64,000 nt of DNA from Ilex aquifolium (Eukaryota > Streptophyta > Magnoliopsida > Aquifoliales > Aquifoliaceae), in NCBI GenBank assembly GCA_951799425.1, contig OX637407.1, positions 23,985,191 through 24,049,190 of the forward strand, written 5' to 3'. How positions within the stretch are numbered: the first letter of the stretch is position 1; each line of letters opens with the position of its first letter. A program made the position numbers and the translations under genes. Under the pieces are notes generated by a model, which was given only the letters and a program-made list of their open reading frames with translations, was not told where the DNA came from and made no database searches. Shown here in pieces: positions 11,801 to 21,916 of the stretch.

Positions 11801-14800
11801 GAATTTTCTCTATAACAAATTTAAAATGGTCTTTTGAAGGTCTTTTATGAAGGATGGGAATACCCAAATATTTTCCCAGGTTGTCCGTAAGGGTGACACC
11901 ACATTTTCTACTAATGAGAGTAGCTTGGCTTTTGCTTATGTTAGGAGAGAAGAAGATCTTTGATTTATTAAGACTGATTTTTTGACCCGAAAGCAAACAA
12001 AACTCTTCCAGTACCTCTTTAATCATAAGACAGTCAGACTCAGAGGCTCTAGAAAACAAAATAACATCATCAGCAAAAAGTAAGTGAGTGATCAGAGGCC
12101 CTTTTCTTGAGGCTTTAAGACCTCTCCATTTACCTTCCTGCACTTTCTCGAGAATAAGTTGACCCAGTCTTTCCATGCACAGCACAAAAAGGTAGGGGGA
12201 TAACGGGTCCCCTTGCCTCAACCCTCTTCTTGCTTTTATTGGGTCAAGGGGGGAACCATTCCAAAGTAAAGAAAGGGTTGACCCTATAACACAGCTCATA
12301 ATAACATCAATCCAAGACTGCGGAAAATTAAAATCAATCAGGGTATTATACAAAAAATTCCAATTAACTCTATCATAAGCTTTTTCCAAGTCAATTTTAA
12401 TAACCATACCCCTCATCTTTCCTTTCTTCCTCTTTAAAGAGTGGATGATTTCTTGTGTAATAATGACGTTGTCAACTGTTTGCCTACCTGGGATGAAACT
12501 ACTTTGATTGGGGCTAATCAGGCTGTCCAGGTAGGGTCTTAATCTAGAAACCAACAATTTAGTGAGAGTTTTATAAGGGACATTGCAAAGACTAATAGGT
12601 CTAAATTGTGTGATCTGTGTAGGGTTCTCCACCTTAGGGATGAGGGTAACCCAAGTCTTATTCAGGTCACTTGGACATTTCCTATTAACAAGCATTTCTT
12701 TAACAAGGTTGCAAACAGATATCCCAACAATATCCCAATATTTCTGAAAAAATATAGCCTGCAGTCCATCTGGACCTATATATATATAGACACACAAATT
12801 TTCCATTCAAAGGATATGGAGTTTATGAGTGTTGTTTTCACCTTTCTCTTACTCCATCAATTTCTATTCCTGTAGTTAGGTATTGAAATTTTAGCAGCCT
12901 TTGACAGTGGGCCTATGTTCTATCCTCTATTCAGTTTTACACCTAGAAGCTTCTCAATTACATCATAGGGAACAGACTACTATGTATAGACAGGGCGCCG
13001 GTTAATTACTTGTAAGAATACTGATTTATGTTGCAAAATAGAACATGAGAGCAGGATAACTCGAACAATCTGAGTTCTTGCAATCATTTTTTATGTCAGT
13101 TATCAGTTTTATGCTAGTTTGAATTTATGTGACAAAGGACTTCCTCATTCTTCCAGTGTCTTGCCTTTGTTTTTTGTGATTTTTCAAATCAAAATTCTAT
13201 ATGTAACAAAGAACGGTGGCATCTTCCGATGAGCTGGTACTAAACACAACTTATCCCACTTACTTTTTAGAGGTGGTTTCTAGCTCTTTGATGAATCAGA
13301 AGACAAAAAGACCTTTCTTGTTGCCTACCTGCCACTAATTTGTTACTTGAGACAAAAATTCAGTTTTGGCTGATGGAAGTGCTGGAACATTCACATGTCA
13401 TTTGAATTTAGTTCTTTCTTATTTGCATAGTATTGGTCATCCCTTGTGTAGTCTATTTACAGTTTGTAATGAAAAAGGCACAAAACTTGTCCCATTACTC
13501 AGCGACGTGAACAATTCAATCAAATGGAGCTGGTTTGTCCCTAATCAGCATATCATCACAATGTTTCTCTCATTTTTCTGGTCCAGAAATATGTTTAAAC
13601 TATAGGTAACTCGTGTCTGAAGACACGGTGCAATGTGAATGGTTTTGAGTTGGATGTTGGCAGCCATTGTATAAGTCTATTTGAGACTGTCAGATGGGCT
13701 TATTGAAGCCTGCCCTATTTTAGATTATAGATAGTCCTCCTACTCATACTGCATATGCTGAAGGAAAATTGAACAAAATAATTCTTGGTCAGTGCATTTT
13801 TTCCCGGCTAAATTCATATATGCAGTTGTATACACTTAGTCTGCCACATCCATGTAATATGCGGAGAAATGGTGCTCATGCCTTTATCTGCACAGGTAAC
13901 TGCAGAGACAATTACAGTGATTGGGGATGCTAAGGAGGCCATATGTGATGCAGTACAGACGTACAAAATTAATCTGCTTGTTTTAGGTGATCGTGGCTTC
14001 GGGAAAATCAAGAGGTCAGTTTTCTATTTTCTGATGAGCGTAATCTTGTGTTATCTTTGCATCTGCAAATTTTTATTCGCTGCTGTGGAATTCCATTGAG
14101 AATCATCTTTGAAATTTTCGTGCAGAATCCATATGAGATACATTGTAAAAGCTGATATCGTGGATACTTCTGTGACTTCTGGGATATATCTTGCAAACTT
14201 CTTCTTATGATTTCAACATGCTTGGTATAACACATGATATATTGAAAATTACTAAGTCAATGGTGGTTACGGTCCCATTACTCCGTGGCCAGAGGGGTTA
14301 TCTCAATTTCCATATAGAACAAAAAACTTTGTAGTGGCTAGTTTTTTTTTGGGGGGGTTATTTTTAGGATACCTAGCATCTGCCGTTTGCTGTTTTCTCT
14401 TTGACTTGCCCATTCCTTCATTGGCAAATCTGTCACAGTGAGGAAACTTTCCAATGGGTCGTAAATTTGATCTTAATAGAGCTGTCGAATGCTGTCACAT
14501 GAGTATATAGCAGTACAGGTTACCTTTCAGTTCTTTTTGATGTGTATAGTTATTTAGATAAAGCAATGGTAAGTGTCAGATTATTCTGAATGTACGAATC
14601 TTTTGATGGGTCTTTGATTGGTGTGTGAGTTTTTCTATGTTTGTGATCCTTCATGAGATAGTTCTAAGATAAACATGCTAATACCCCATACTTGTAAAGA
14701 GTTTATTGCTTACCCCTGCCTATCACTTACTTGATATCTTCTATGAGTGATTTATTTGGTCAACATTTATTGCACTCCAGTAACTCGTATCTTTTCTGTT

Positions 14801-14975
14801 GGAAACTGATGAAACAAAATACTCGAGATATTTTGCTAAATCTTGCAGTCCAACATATGTATTGTAATATATTTTAATTTGTTCATACAGGGCTCTTCTA
14901 GGGAGTGTGAGCAACTATTGTGTTTATAACGCCAGCTGCCCCGTGCTTGTTGTGAAAAAACCAGAATCACAGTAA
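8532..14975 (+). CDS. Universal stress protein (UspA domain), four exons
   Basis: Exons 8532-8745, 9137-9228, 13896-14014 and 14891-14975 join in frame to 169 codons plus TAA, the usual length of plant single-domain USPs. All six splice sites are GT-AG. The protein begins MAAESGKKVMVAIDDSEAS, with the first beta strand and the conserved Asp at residues 14-15. The ATP-binding motif G-2x-G-9x-G-S is complete at residues 133-147 (GDRGFGKIKRALLGS), and the last strand is CPVLVVKKP. The family folds as alpha/beta nucleotide-binding dimers, many binding ATP or AMP, and acts in stress responses in the cytosol. The start is the first ATG, and no upstream in-frame ATG was seen. Intron 2 is 4667 bp because a LINE is inserted antisense. 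A poly-C and (TC)n tract begins 6 bp after the exon 1 donor. Confidence 0.92.
8752..8809. repeat. Poly-C and (TC)n microsatellite in USP intron 1
   Basis: About 23 C residues are followed by about 17 CT units, starting just downstream of the exon 1 splice donor at 8746. Such a tract is length-variable and could influence donor recognition, which is inference only. Confidence 0.9.
9971..12776 (-). mobile_element. 5'-truncated LINE inserted antisense in USP intron 2
   Basis: A T-run at 9971-9985 is the poly(A) tail on the minus strand. The element body ends near 12776, where homology stops inside the RT domain (GPDGLQ) and a (TA)n run begins. Truncation at the 5' side is the usual result of incomplete target-primed reverse transcription. 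No clear target duplication was found. Splice sites of the host gene on both sides are intact. Confidence 0.88.
10017..12776 (-). pseudogene. LINE ORF2 fragment: reverse transcriptase, zf-RVT, RNase H
   Basis: This is one uninterrupted frame of about 920 codons. RT starts at GPDGLQAIFFQKYWD and contains LIPKVENPTQITQFRPISLC, KIDLEKAYDRVNW, RRGLRQGDPLSPYLF and the catalytic FADD in HLLFADDVILF. It is followed by the GKYLGIPI and SLAGRTTLVKAV thumb-like part, a zinc-binding zf-RVT region (SCTRCHHPDETSLHLIFEC) and an RNase H domain (LNTDGCSKGNPGPAGIGG, ELWAI, ETDSLEA). The endonuclease and the first part of RT are missing. No stop or frameshift was seen, which suggests a young insertion. The ATG at 12806 lies in flanking TA-rich DNA and is not a real start. 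Confidence 0.9.
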
Positions 14976-15261
14976 TTTTACTAGAACTTGGATGTACATA
15001 TGGTAGTGTGTTCTCTTGTAATTTTTAGATGACTATTTGAAGATTGGAGAAAAGGATGTATAGCTTGCTGTGAGACATAAGATATATTGTGTTTATCAAC
15101 TTCATTGTCACTTCCTTCTATGTTTTGTTAAATGCAGTGATGCCTAAGTTTGGTTTGTATTTGCTTACAAACGAACCTTTGTAAGACAAGATATGTGTGA
15201 TACCATTTGAAAGAAATCCATGTAACCATTTGACCCTGTAAACCACAAACATAGCAGTACA

Positions 15262-17280
15262 TCATCCAAATACACGATTAAGTGTGGCTGCCAACCGAAC
15301 TCCACCTTGAGCTAACCGCATATTGACAATTGGTAAACGGGACAGGAAGGAGTCATCTGCAAAACAATTTCTCAGATTATACCCTACTCTGAAAAACAAC
15401 ACCACATTTAATTATCTTTGTTAGAAAGAAAAGTATGTATGACTTACCTTCTAGTACCGAACCTTCACTCACACCTTTATATGCCCAATCACAGGCTGCT
15501 TTTATTCTTTCAGTTGCATATCTGCAAGAAGTCCATAAACTTCATTTAGCTGTGTGTATGTGTGTTTGTGCGTGCAATGGGTGCACACCATTGTTCAGGC
15601 TGAAGTTGCCTCAAGGACTTAAAACTAAGAGGTTGCCATGTTTCTGTCCTAGGAGATGTCTAAACTACTTTGGAATAGTTGATTGTTGAAGGAATGAACT
15701 TGGCCTATGTCTGTATCATGGGTTTTTCCCCAATAACTGAATAATAGAACTTACATGTCTGGGTAGGCTGTCTTCTTACGGCTGCAGGTCTCCCATGTCT
15801 TAACTTGATCTGCCCAAGTAGTCTGTCAAGGGAGGAGAATACATTATGACAAATGAAGGGAAAGCAACAACCTTTTAAAGACTTCTAAGTCTAATTTAGG
15901 CAGAGGACAACTGCAGAATGCAGAGTTATATACCGTAATGTTCTTCTAAATTGCGTTGATCAGTCCTTCTGTGTTAGAATCATATGACCTTTCTTCTGAA
16001 GTCTCAATTTTGCTATCATCCCATACCTGTATGCTTTCACATAAGATTAGAGTTTTGTGTAAAAACAGATTGTGGTAAACACGGTTTCAGATTGCTCCAG
16101 AAACTTACATGATGGAGAACTGCTTTCCGCGTGAACCAGTGAACGTTGATTGTATTGCCTCCTTTGTCAGATGTGAATCCTACATGAAGCGGCTGCCATG
16201 GACCAGTTTGCAGTATTTAGATGTTTAAACTACATTAGACTTGCAGATACAACCACAAATACATCCGGATTAGCATACCTGATGAATGTCCCCCATTAAA
16301 TGAGAAAGGAAGAGAAGTGCTTCTGTGAGATTATCTGATGATTACCCAGTTCATTGCCAAAAACTTTGGTTAGTGAAGTTCGAAAATTGGGCAATCAATA
16401 AATAAATCTATTCAAAAGCAGTACCTTATGGCAGATTAAAGGGTGATTTTCTTTGGAAAAATGATTAGAAATGATGGACACAAAGAAGAGGAGAAAAGGA
16501 GAAGGTAGTGAGGTTTGATTGAAGGGTTTACACTGAGAAGCAGCATTGCCATAGCTGAGGAGCTGGCTAGTGTAATTGTTGATTGCCCCTGCTACACATC
16601 TATCCTTCACTCCATTTTCGTCTTTGCAATCCCCTGCATATAATTTCAACATGAAACTCAGGGCTATTTAGTTTTCTTGAGAAATTAGTAAGGGTGTACC
16701 AGTGCACAAGGCTCCCGTCATTACGGGGTTTGGAAAGGGTTAGATGTACGCAGTCTTATCTCGCAAACAAAGAGACTGTTTCCGTGTTTCTTGAGAAATT
16801 AATAGTCCACTTAAATCATCATCATCGGGGTTGGTGAATCCAGACATGACCCACGAATGAGATACAAAATTAACATGGGGTTATGATTTAGTCATATAGG
16901 GTTGGGGTAGACGGGTCAAACCCATCAAAAAAGGGTTTAACATAAGCTCTACTAAATATGACTTATACATGACACAAACTCAGCACTATACAAATACGAC
17001 AATACACAGATTATACGTGGGTTGGGTATGCGTTATGCGGCCTTAATCATCATCATTCATTGGGCTACAGATTTCTCCAACTTTAGCACTCAAGTTGAGA
17101 ATGATTTGTGCACGATTAAACTTCCCAACACACCCAAAAATCTCCTAATAACCAGACATGTTTAGAATTACTATTCTAGATTAAAAGGTTAAGACACTCA
17201 CTGCTGTACAGATAGGTGTAGAGATTATCAGGGGTATCAATGTAATAAAGAGCTGATGACCAATGATACCGGAACTTGAC
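15262..17280 (-). pseudogene. S1/P1 nuclease pseudogene (ENDO/BFN type), 5'-truncated, exon 6 stop
   Basis: Eight exon remnants read on the minus strand at 17280-17202 (partial exon 2), 16633-16532, 16334-16279, 16192-16109, 16026-15934, 15822-15755, 15521-15448 and 15356-15262. Exons 3-9 have exactly the same lengths (102, 56, 84, 93, 68, 74 and 95 bp) and phases as the intact gene at 21917-24847, with GT-AG sites kept. Core motifs survive, such as LTEALLFLSHLMGDIHQ and LHVGFTSDKGGNTI. Exon 1, with the signal peptide and N-terminal Trp zinc ligand, and the first half of exon 2 are gone; unrelated DNA begins at 17281. Exon 6 has TAG at 15946-15948 where the intact gene has CAA, and the zinc ligand His of LHYID is Tyr (LYYID). 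A functional nuclease cannot be made from this locus. Confidence 0.92.
16689..16782 (-). mobile_element. Au-type SINE fragment in pseudogene intron 2
   Basis: The stretch with aaggctcccgtcattacggg, ggttagatgtacgcag and gagactgtttcc matches the body of the widespread angiosperm Au SINE, read in reverse. Only the 3' part is present; the tRNA-like head with boxes A and B is missing. The identification is from memory of the family, not from a search. Confidence 0.75.
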
Positions 17281-17635
17281 CTACTCGAGGGTGTCGGTAG
17301 TGGGTGTGGGATAATACTGTTCGAGGGTTGGTTATGGCAGTGGGTTGTGATTAACAGGGACGGATCCAGAATTTTATTTTAAGGGGATTAGTAATGGTAT
17401 AGATAAAAATTTAATTTAATAGAGTAATTTAACGGTTATTATCAATGATAAATTTTTATTTATAAAGAATTTATTAAATTTAATTTTTATGTAATGGCAT
17501 GGAAAAAATTATTTTTGAACACAAAACTCAAAAGTGGTTCATGTCATCATAAAAATTCATTTATGATAATCTCTTTTTTGTTTTCTTGCTTATAATGTAA
17601 CCTTGTGTCTACAAATAAATCAAGGTTGTAAATAA
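17281..17635. other. Degenerate repeat DNA upstream of the truncated nuclease copy
   Basis: No gene is present. A stretch with gggacggatccagaatttta and AT-rich sequence looks like worn transposon DNA. It replaces the missing exon 1 of the nuclease pseudogene, so a rearrangement breakpoint lies at about 17281. Confidence 0.4.
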
Positions 17636-20074
17636 TCTATATAATAAAGTAACTTACAATTCAAATTTCAAAAGATAAATAAAATGACTTTTGTTTTTCG
17701 CGGTTGAGATCGTTTCTAAATTTGTCTAAATCTGATAGGGTTGATATTAATCTAACAATTTTGAGGTTCCCGCCCAATCACTTCATCACACACTCACATG
17801 TTCTCTCACACACTCAAATTAATATCCTCTCAACTCTCCACAACTCCTGACCAAAAAAAAAAAAAACTCTCCAGAATGAACTCCACGGTGAACTCCTCCT
17901 CCTAAATGAACTCCACGGCGAACTCCATTGATTTTTCTCCGGCGAACTCCTCCTCTCTGTTCACTTTCTCTGGCGACATCCTTCTCTCTCTCTCTCTCAC
18001 CTTCAGATCTGTTCACTTTCTCCGGCGATATCCTTCTCTGACATAGCTTTAATGCAACCTCCGATGACATCGGGCAAGGCAGGCTGATAGTCGAGCAATT
18101 CCAGTGCAGGGTATATATAATGGCAGGTTCAGATCTGTTCTCCTCTCTCTCTCTCTCTCTCTCTCACCTTTAGATCTGTTCACTTTCTCCGGAGAGATCA
18201 TTTATTCTTAGGCACCTCCAAAGTCTCCGGCGACTTCAATTGTGTCTCAAACAGTTCGACTCTACCTCATACAGCTCCAAAGGCACTATACTGAGCCCTC
18301 CTTCATACTCTCTCTCTTTCAGCTCCAGCGACACACCCTGACCTAGATCCACATCAGGCAATCTCCGATGACATCAGGCAAGGCAGGCAGAGTGTCGAAC
18401 TCAGCAATGAACAATCAAATGTAAGTCTTCTCTTCTCTCTCTCCATTCCAGATCGATGGATTTTAATTTGCCCCAATTGTAGCCCTAAGTTTGTACCAGT
18501 GTTCTTTGCCTGGATCTAATTTGACTATGGCAACAACATGTTTGGTAATTTCCAAGTTTATTTCTAATTTAATGTTTACAGATAGTTTAGTAAATTTGGC
18601 AACAAAATTTATCACCAAGAGCATTCTGAATCACTGTAGGTTATTTAGGTGTCCAATTTTGTTGAATTTGATTGAAATGTTGATGACACAACTAATTAAA
18701 TTTGATGGAATCGTTGGTAATGGAGATGAGGAATTGCATACTAGAATTCAGGCTATAGATTTGTTCTTGAAATCTTTCATGATGAATTGTTTCCTTTTTC
18801 CATTCTTTTATGTGCTTTTCAAAAGTTAAATGTGTTATATTTCTTCTTCTTTGAGCCTTTTGTGAGTAGCAACATAAGTAACTTAGTTTAGTGATATTTA
18901 GTTGTATTCATTGCCTGATTGATCCTTTTGGGAACTTTACCCTATCTCAGCTGCACATGGATTTATAGGAAATAAAACTCTTGAACAAAGAGAACAAGTT
19001 TTTAAGGTTATAGGTTGCATCTTGGTATCTTCGGTCTAACTTAGGTGATCCTATTAGAGTTCAAATTCAACATAATATCACTTAGTGTGATTTTTTTCTA
19101 TTGAAACACATATTTTTGTACTCGAGCAATTCATGTCAAATCTTCCTTGCCGTTAAACACTAGCTTCTTCATTTTTTAATTATTGAAAACATCTTCCTAC
19201 AACCTTTTAAGTTTGTCAGTTGCTTCCATTTAATATTTTGGTTTTTTGTATTTTTTATGGCTAGATGAGCATGGTAAAAAACTAATAAACAGGACTATGA
19301 TTGGTGATTGATTGTGAATTGGTGATAGATTTTAGTTATGACAGTATGATAGAAAGGGATTGTGTTGGTGGCAACAACTAGAGAGTGTCTATGATTTTGT
19401 GGGTAGTTTTGTGTTGATTTATTGTGTGGTTTCTATTATGATTCAATTTTTCCGTAAAAATGGTTTAGATGCTTTTAAACTATACATTGGTTCTGATTGT
19501 TCATTTGCTAATTTTTAGTTTGTTATGGAATTAGTTAATTTAATTGAGAGAGGAAAATGTAGGAAAGTTTCTTCTATTCTTATTTTCAGTTTATTTTTGT
19601 TCAGTTGAATTTGAATCTTTTTGTTTACCTAAAATTTGATTCTTGGATTAATGTTTAATTAATGGATTGAAGATGGTTTTATGGTAAATCTAATTGTTGA
19701 GAGTTAATTATGGGGTACTCACCACCAGTTGTTTGAAAAAAATTTAGATACAAAGGTTTAAAGTTGTTACTCCTTAGTTGATGCTCTGTGTTTTTGAATT
19801 TTGGGTGATTCAGGTATATATATAAGTCTATAAGTTTTGTTTGTTCCTGAGAATTTGGCAGTCATGAGGACAATGGGGGCTTGACTTCATTTATTGGTGA
19901 TTTCTTTTCCCCATTGTTGTGCAAATGTTCCCAAAAAATTATCTCAGCAGCTCATCGGGCATGGCTTGGTCAGTTGCCAATGATTGGCGGTGGGTGAAAT
20001 AGAGGCATTCTTTGCATTTTTTTGACTTGATTTTTTTTCGTCGCACAGTGCCTTCAGGCACGGGTAATAACTAG
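17636..20074 (+). mobile_element. Non-autonomous Helitron, 2439 bp
   Basis: The element starts with TC (TCTATATAATAAAG) after an A at 17635. It ends with a GTGCC-ttca-GGCAC hairpin (20048-20061), nine bases, then CTAG at 20071-20074 followed by T. A 5' TC, a 3' hairpin and CTRR end, and insertion between A and T without target duplication define Helitrons. No Rep/helicase is encoded. The interior has CT-rich sequence and partially repeated blocks (agatctgttcactttctcc at about 18005 and 18172; gacatc-ggcaaggcaggc at about 18063 and 18368). It also has an unrecognised 112-codon open stretch at 18491-18829, and could include captured gene fragments. Confidence 0.88.
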
Positions 20075-20226
20075 TCTATATAATAAAGTAGCTTACAATT
20101 CAAATCTCAAAAGATAAACAAAATGACTTTTGTTATTCGCGGTTGAAATCGCTTTAAATTTTACTTTAAAATTAATCTAACGGCTAATATTAACACTCTA
20201 TATTTAATAGAGAAAAATAAGTCCCT
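20075..20226 (+). mobile_element. 5' end of a second Helitron, abutting the first
   Basis: Directly after CTAG at 20074 the sequence restarts with TCTATATAATAAAGTAGCTT. It stays about 90% similar to the first element's 5' end for about 100 bp, including caaaatgacttttgtt and cgcggttga. No matching hairpin and CTAG end was found downstream, so the second copy is truncated or interrupted near 20226. Confidence 0.75.
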
Positions 20227-20560
20227 AAGGGTGTGTTTGGAGTTACTAATTAAAAGTACTTCTAGAAATTATTTTTCATAAGTATTTTAAAAAAAAAATA
20301 GTGTTTGAAACCGCCCCACCACCACCACCACCACCACCGTCACCACCACCGTCACCATCACCACTGCCTTCGCCACCACCACCGCCACCACCACCGCTGC
20401 CGTCGCCGCCGCCACCACCACCACCACCACCATCGCTATTACCACCATTGTCGCCGCCACCACCACCACCGTCACCACCGCCGCCGTCACCACCACTGTC
20501 GTCGTAGACACCACTGCCACTGCCGCCCTCGCCGCCACCACGGTAGTTCCGCTTACATTA
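20227..20560. repeat. Possible MITE end followed by a CAC/CCG trinucleotide tract
   Basis: The segment begins GGGTGTGTTTGG with aaaagtacttctagaaat, a motif common in plant hAT-like MITEs. It passes into an irregular (CCA/CCG/TCG)n tract at 20312-20545. No matching right end was seen. Long open frames here are only repeats of Pro, His or Val codons. Confidence 0.6.
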
Positions 20561-20646
20561 TTGACACGTGAGGGGGTTTACCTATTATTTGGACAAACCT
20601 TAGGGCAGCCAAATGTAATTGACCCTACTTTAATCTAAACCATAAT

Positions 20647-21189
20647 GAGTGGGGTTATTGCCACCCCTTAAATCTATTTTTTCACCTCATTTAATCATCT
20701 TACTTCAACTACTAAGTTCAATCTATCTATACCAACCCGTTTATATTCATTCAATTAAACGATTAAATATATGTCAAAGAAATCGAAACAAAAATAGTAA
20801 TTAAAAAAAAAATTCAATGTTCCGATGTGATCTATATTATTCAAGGTGTTTTGAGATATTTTGATATATTTTTACCAATGTCTTTAAAATATTTTGAGGT
20901 GTTTTAAGATATTTTGACATATTTCGACTAATATTTTAAAAATAATTATTAATTTTTATTTTGTATCTGAAATATTTTCGTACCGAATAATACATCAAAA
21001 CAAAATTTTGATCATTGCCTATATAGTAAGTTGAAATAAAATTGAATAAATTTAGTTTTTAATTAGTGAATATATATGAGTTGGATTTAGTAACTAATGG
21101 GGTGTATATAGATGGTAAGCTTAATAGTTTAAAGTAGATGATTAAATGAGGTAAAAAATGAGATTTAAGGGGTGAAAATAGTCCTACCC
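20647..21189. mobile_element. Mutator-like MITE, 543 bp, perfect 9-bp duplication
   Basis: Inverted arms of about 75 bp share the blocks CACCCCTTAAATCT and ACCTCATTTAATCATCT. The ends are GAGTGGGGTTATT on the left and GGGTAGGACTATT inverted from the right. AACCATAAT occurs on both flanks (20638-20646 and 21190-21198), a 9-bp target duplication as made by Mutator-like transposases. There is no coding capacity. Confidence 0.85.
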
Positions 21190-21199
21190 AACCATAATA

Positions 21200-21916
21200 G
21201 CGTGTTTGGATTTTTATTTTATTTTTTTATTTTTATGATTTGGATTATATTTATGAAGCCTTTCCAAACCTAACCCCAATGATTTATACATGAGATTCAA
21301 ATAAAAATCGTATCAAATTTCATATTTGGTACGTGACATAAATTCATATGGGCCCATGGATTTTGTCAAACCAAGTTACTCAATTTTGACTAAAATATCT
21401 ATTATTAGGTAAATAGAAGAATGAATTTTTTGGATAAAGTAGTCTTTTTATTTACAAATTCAACCTCTCATTTCTGAAACCCTTATACATGGATTTTAAT
21501 CCATTATTCATTACGGTCCAAGATTCATTTACCCTACAAATTTCAGGCCTCAAATCTAAGACCTAACATAAGTTTAGAAGATTTATTGAACTATTTTCAC
21601 AAAACTCACCCTTCAAATTCCACCTAAACTCACAAACCAAACAAGTCCGAAAAGAACAAGGCTTTGACTTTCAAATCCTACGAAGATAGGCTGTTATCAT
21701 CCACAAAAGTGATAATTTTTTATTTTTTTTTGTAAAATGACCCATAAAATTATAAAAATACCCATTAAAATAGTAAAATTTAGAGATACGATACCGACAT
21801 TTTTTTTTCATTACCTTAATCAAAGCCCTTAACTTAAAAGACAAAAAAGATAAGTAGCCCACTAAATAATATAACAAGCTCTAGGAGTTTACATTTCAAC
21901 ATTATCAGATTTCTTG
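21200..21916. other. AT-rich 3' flank of the intact nuclease gene, with repeat fragments
   Basis: No gene is present. A piece at about 21690-21810 resembles, inverted, the MITE at 59851-60130 (gtcggtatcgtatctctaaa when read on the minus strand). A GTGTTTGG motif at 21202 and an inverted partner near 21635 might mark another MITE but are too diverged to claim. Confidence 0.4.

Noticed and set aside
18491-18829. A 112-codon frame inside the Helitron
   Set aside because: No recognisable domain, hydrophobic AT-driven composition and no Rep/helicase motif. It is noted only as part of the element.
20287-20571. Long open frames of poly-Pro, poly-His or poly-Val in three frames
   Set aside because: They are translations of a CAC/CCG trinucleotide tract without a start context or domain.
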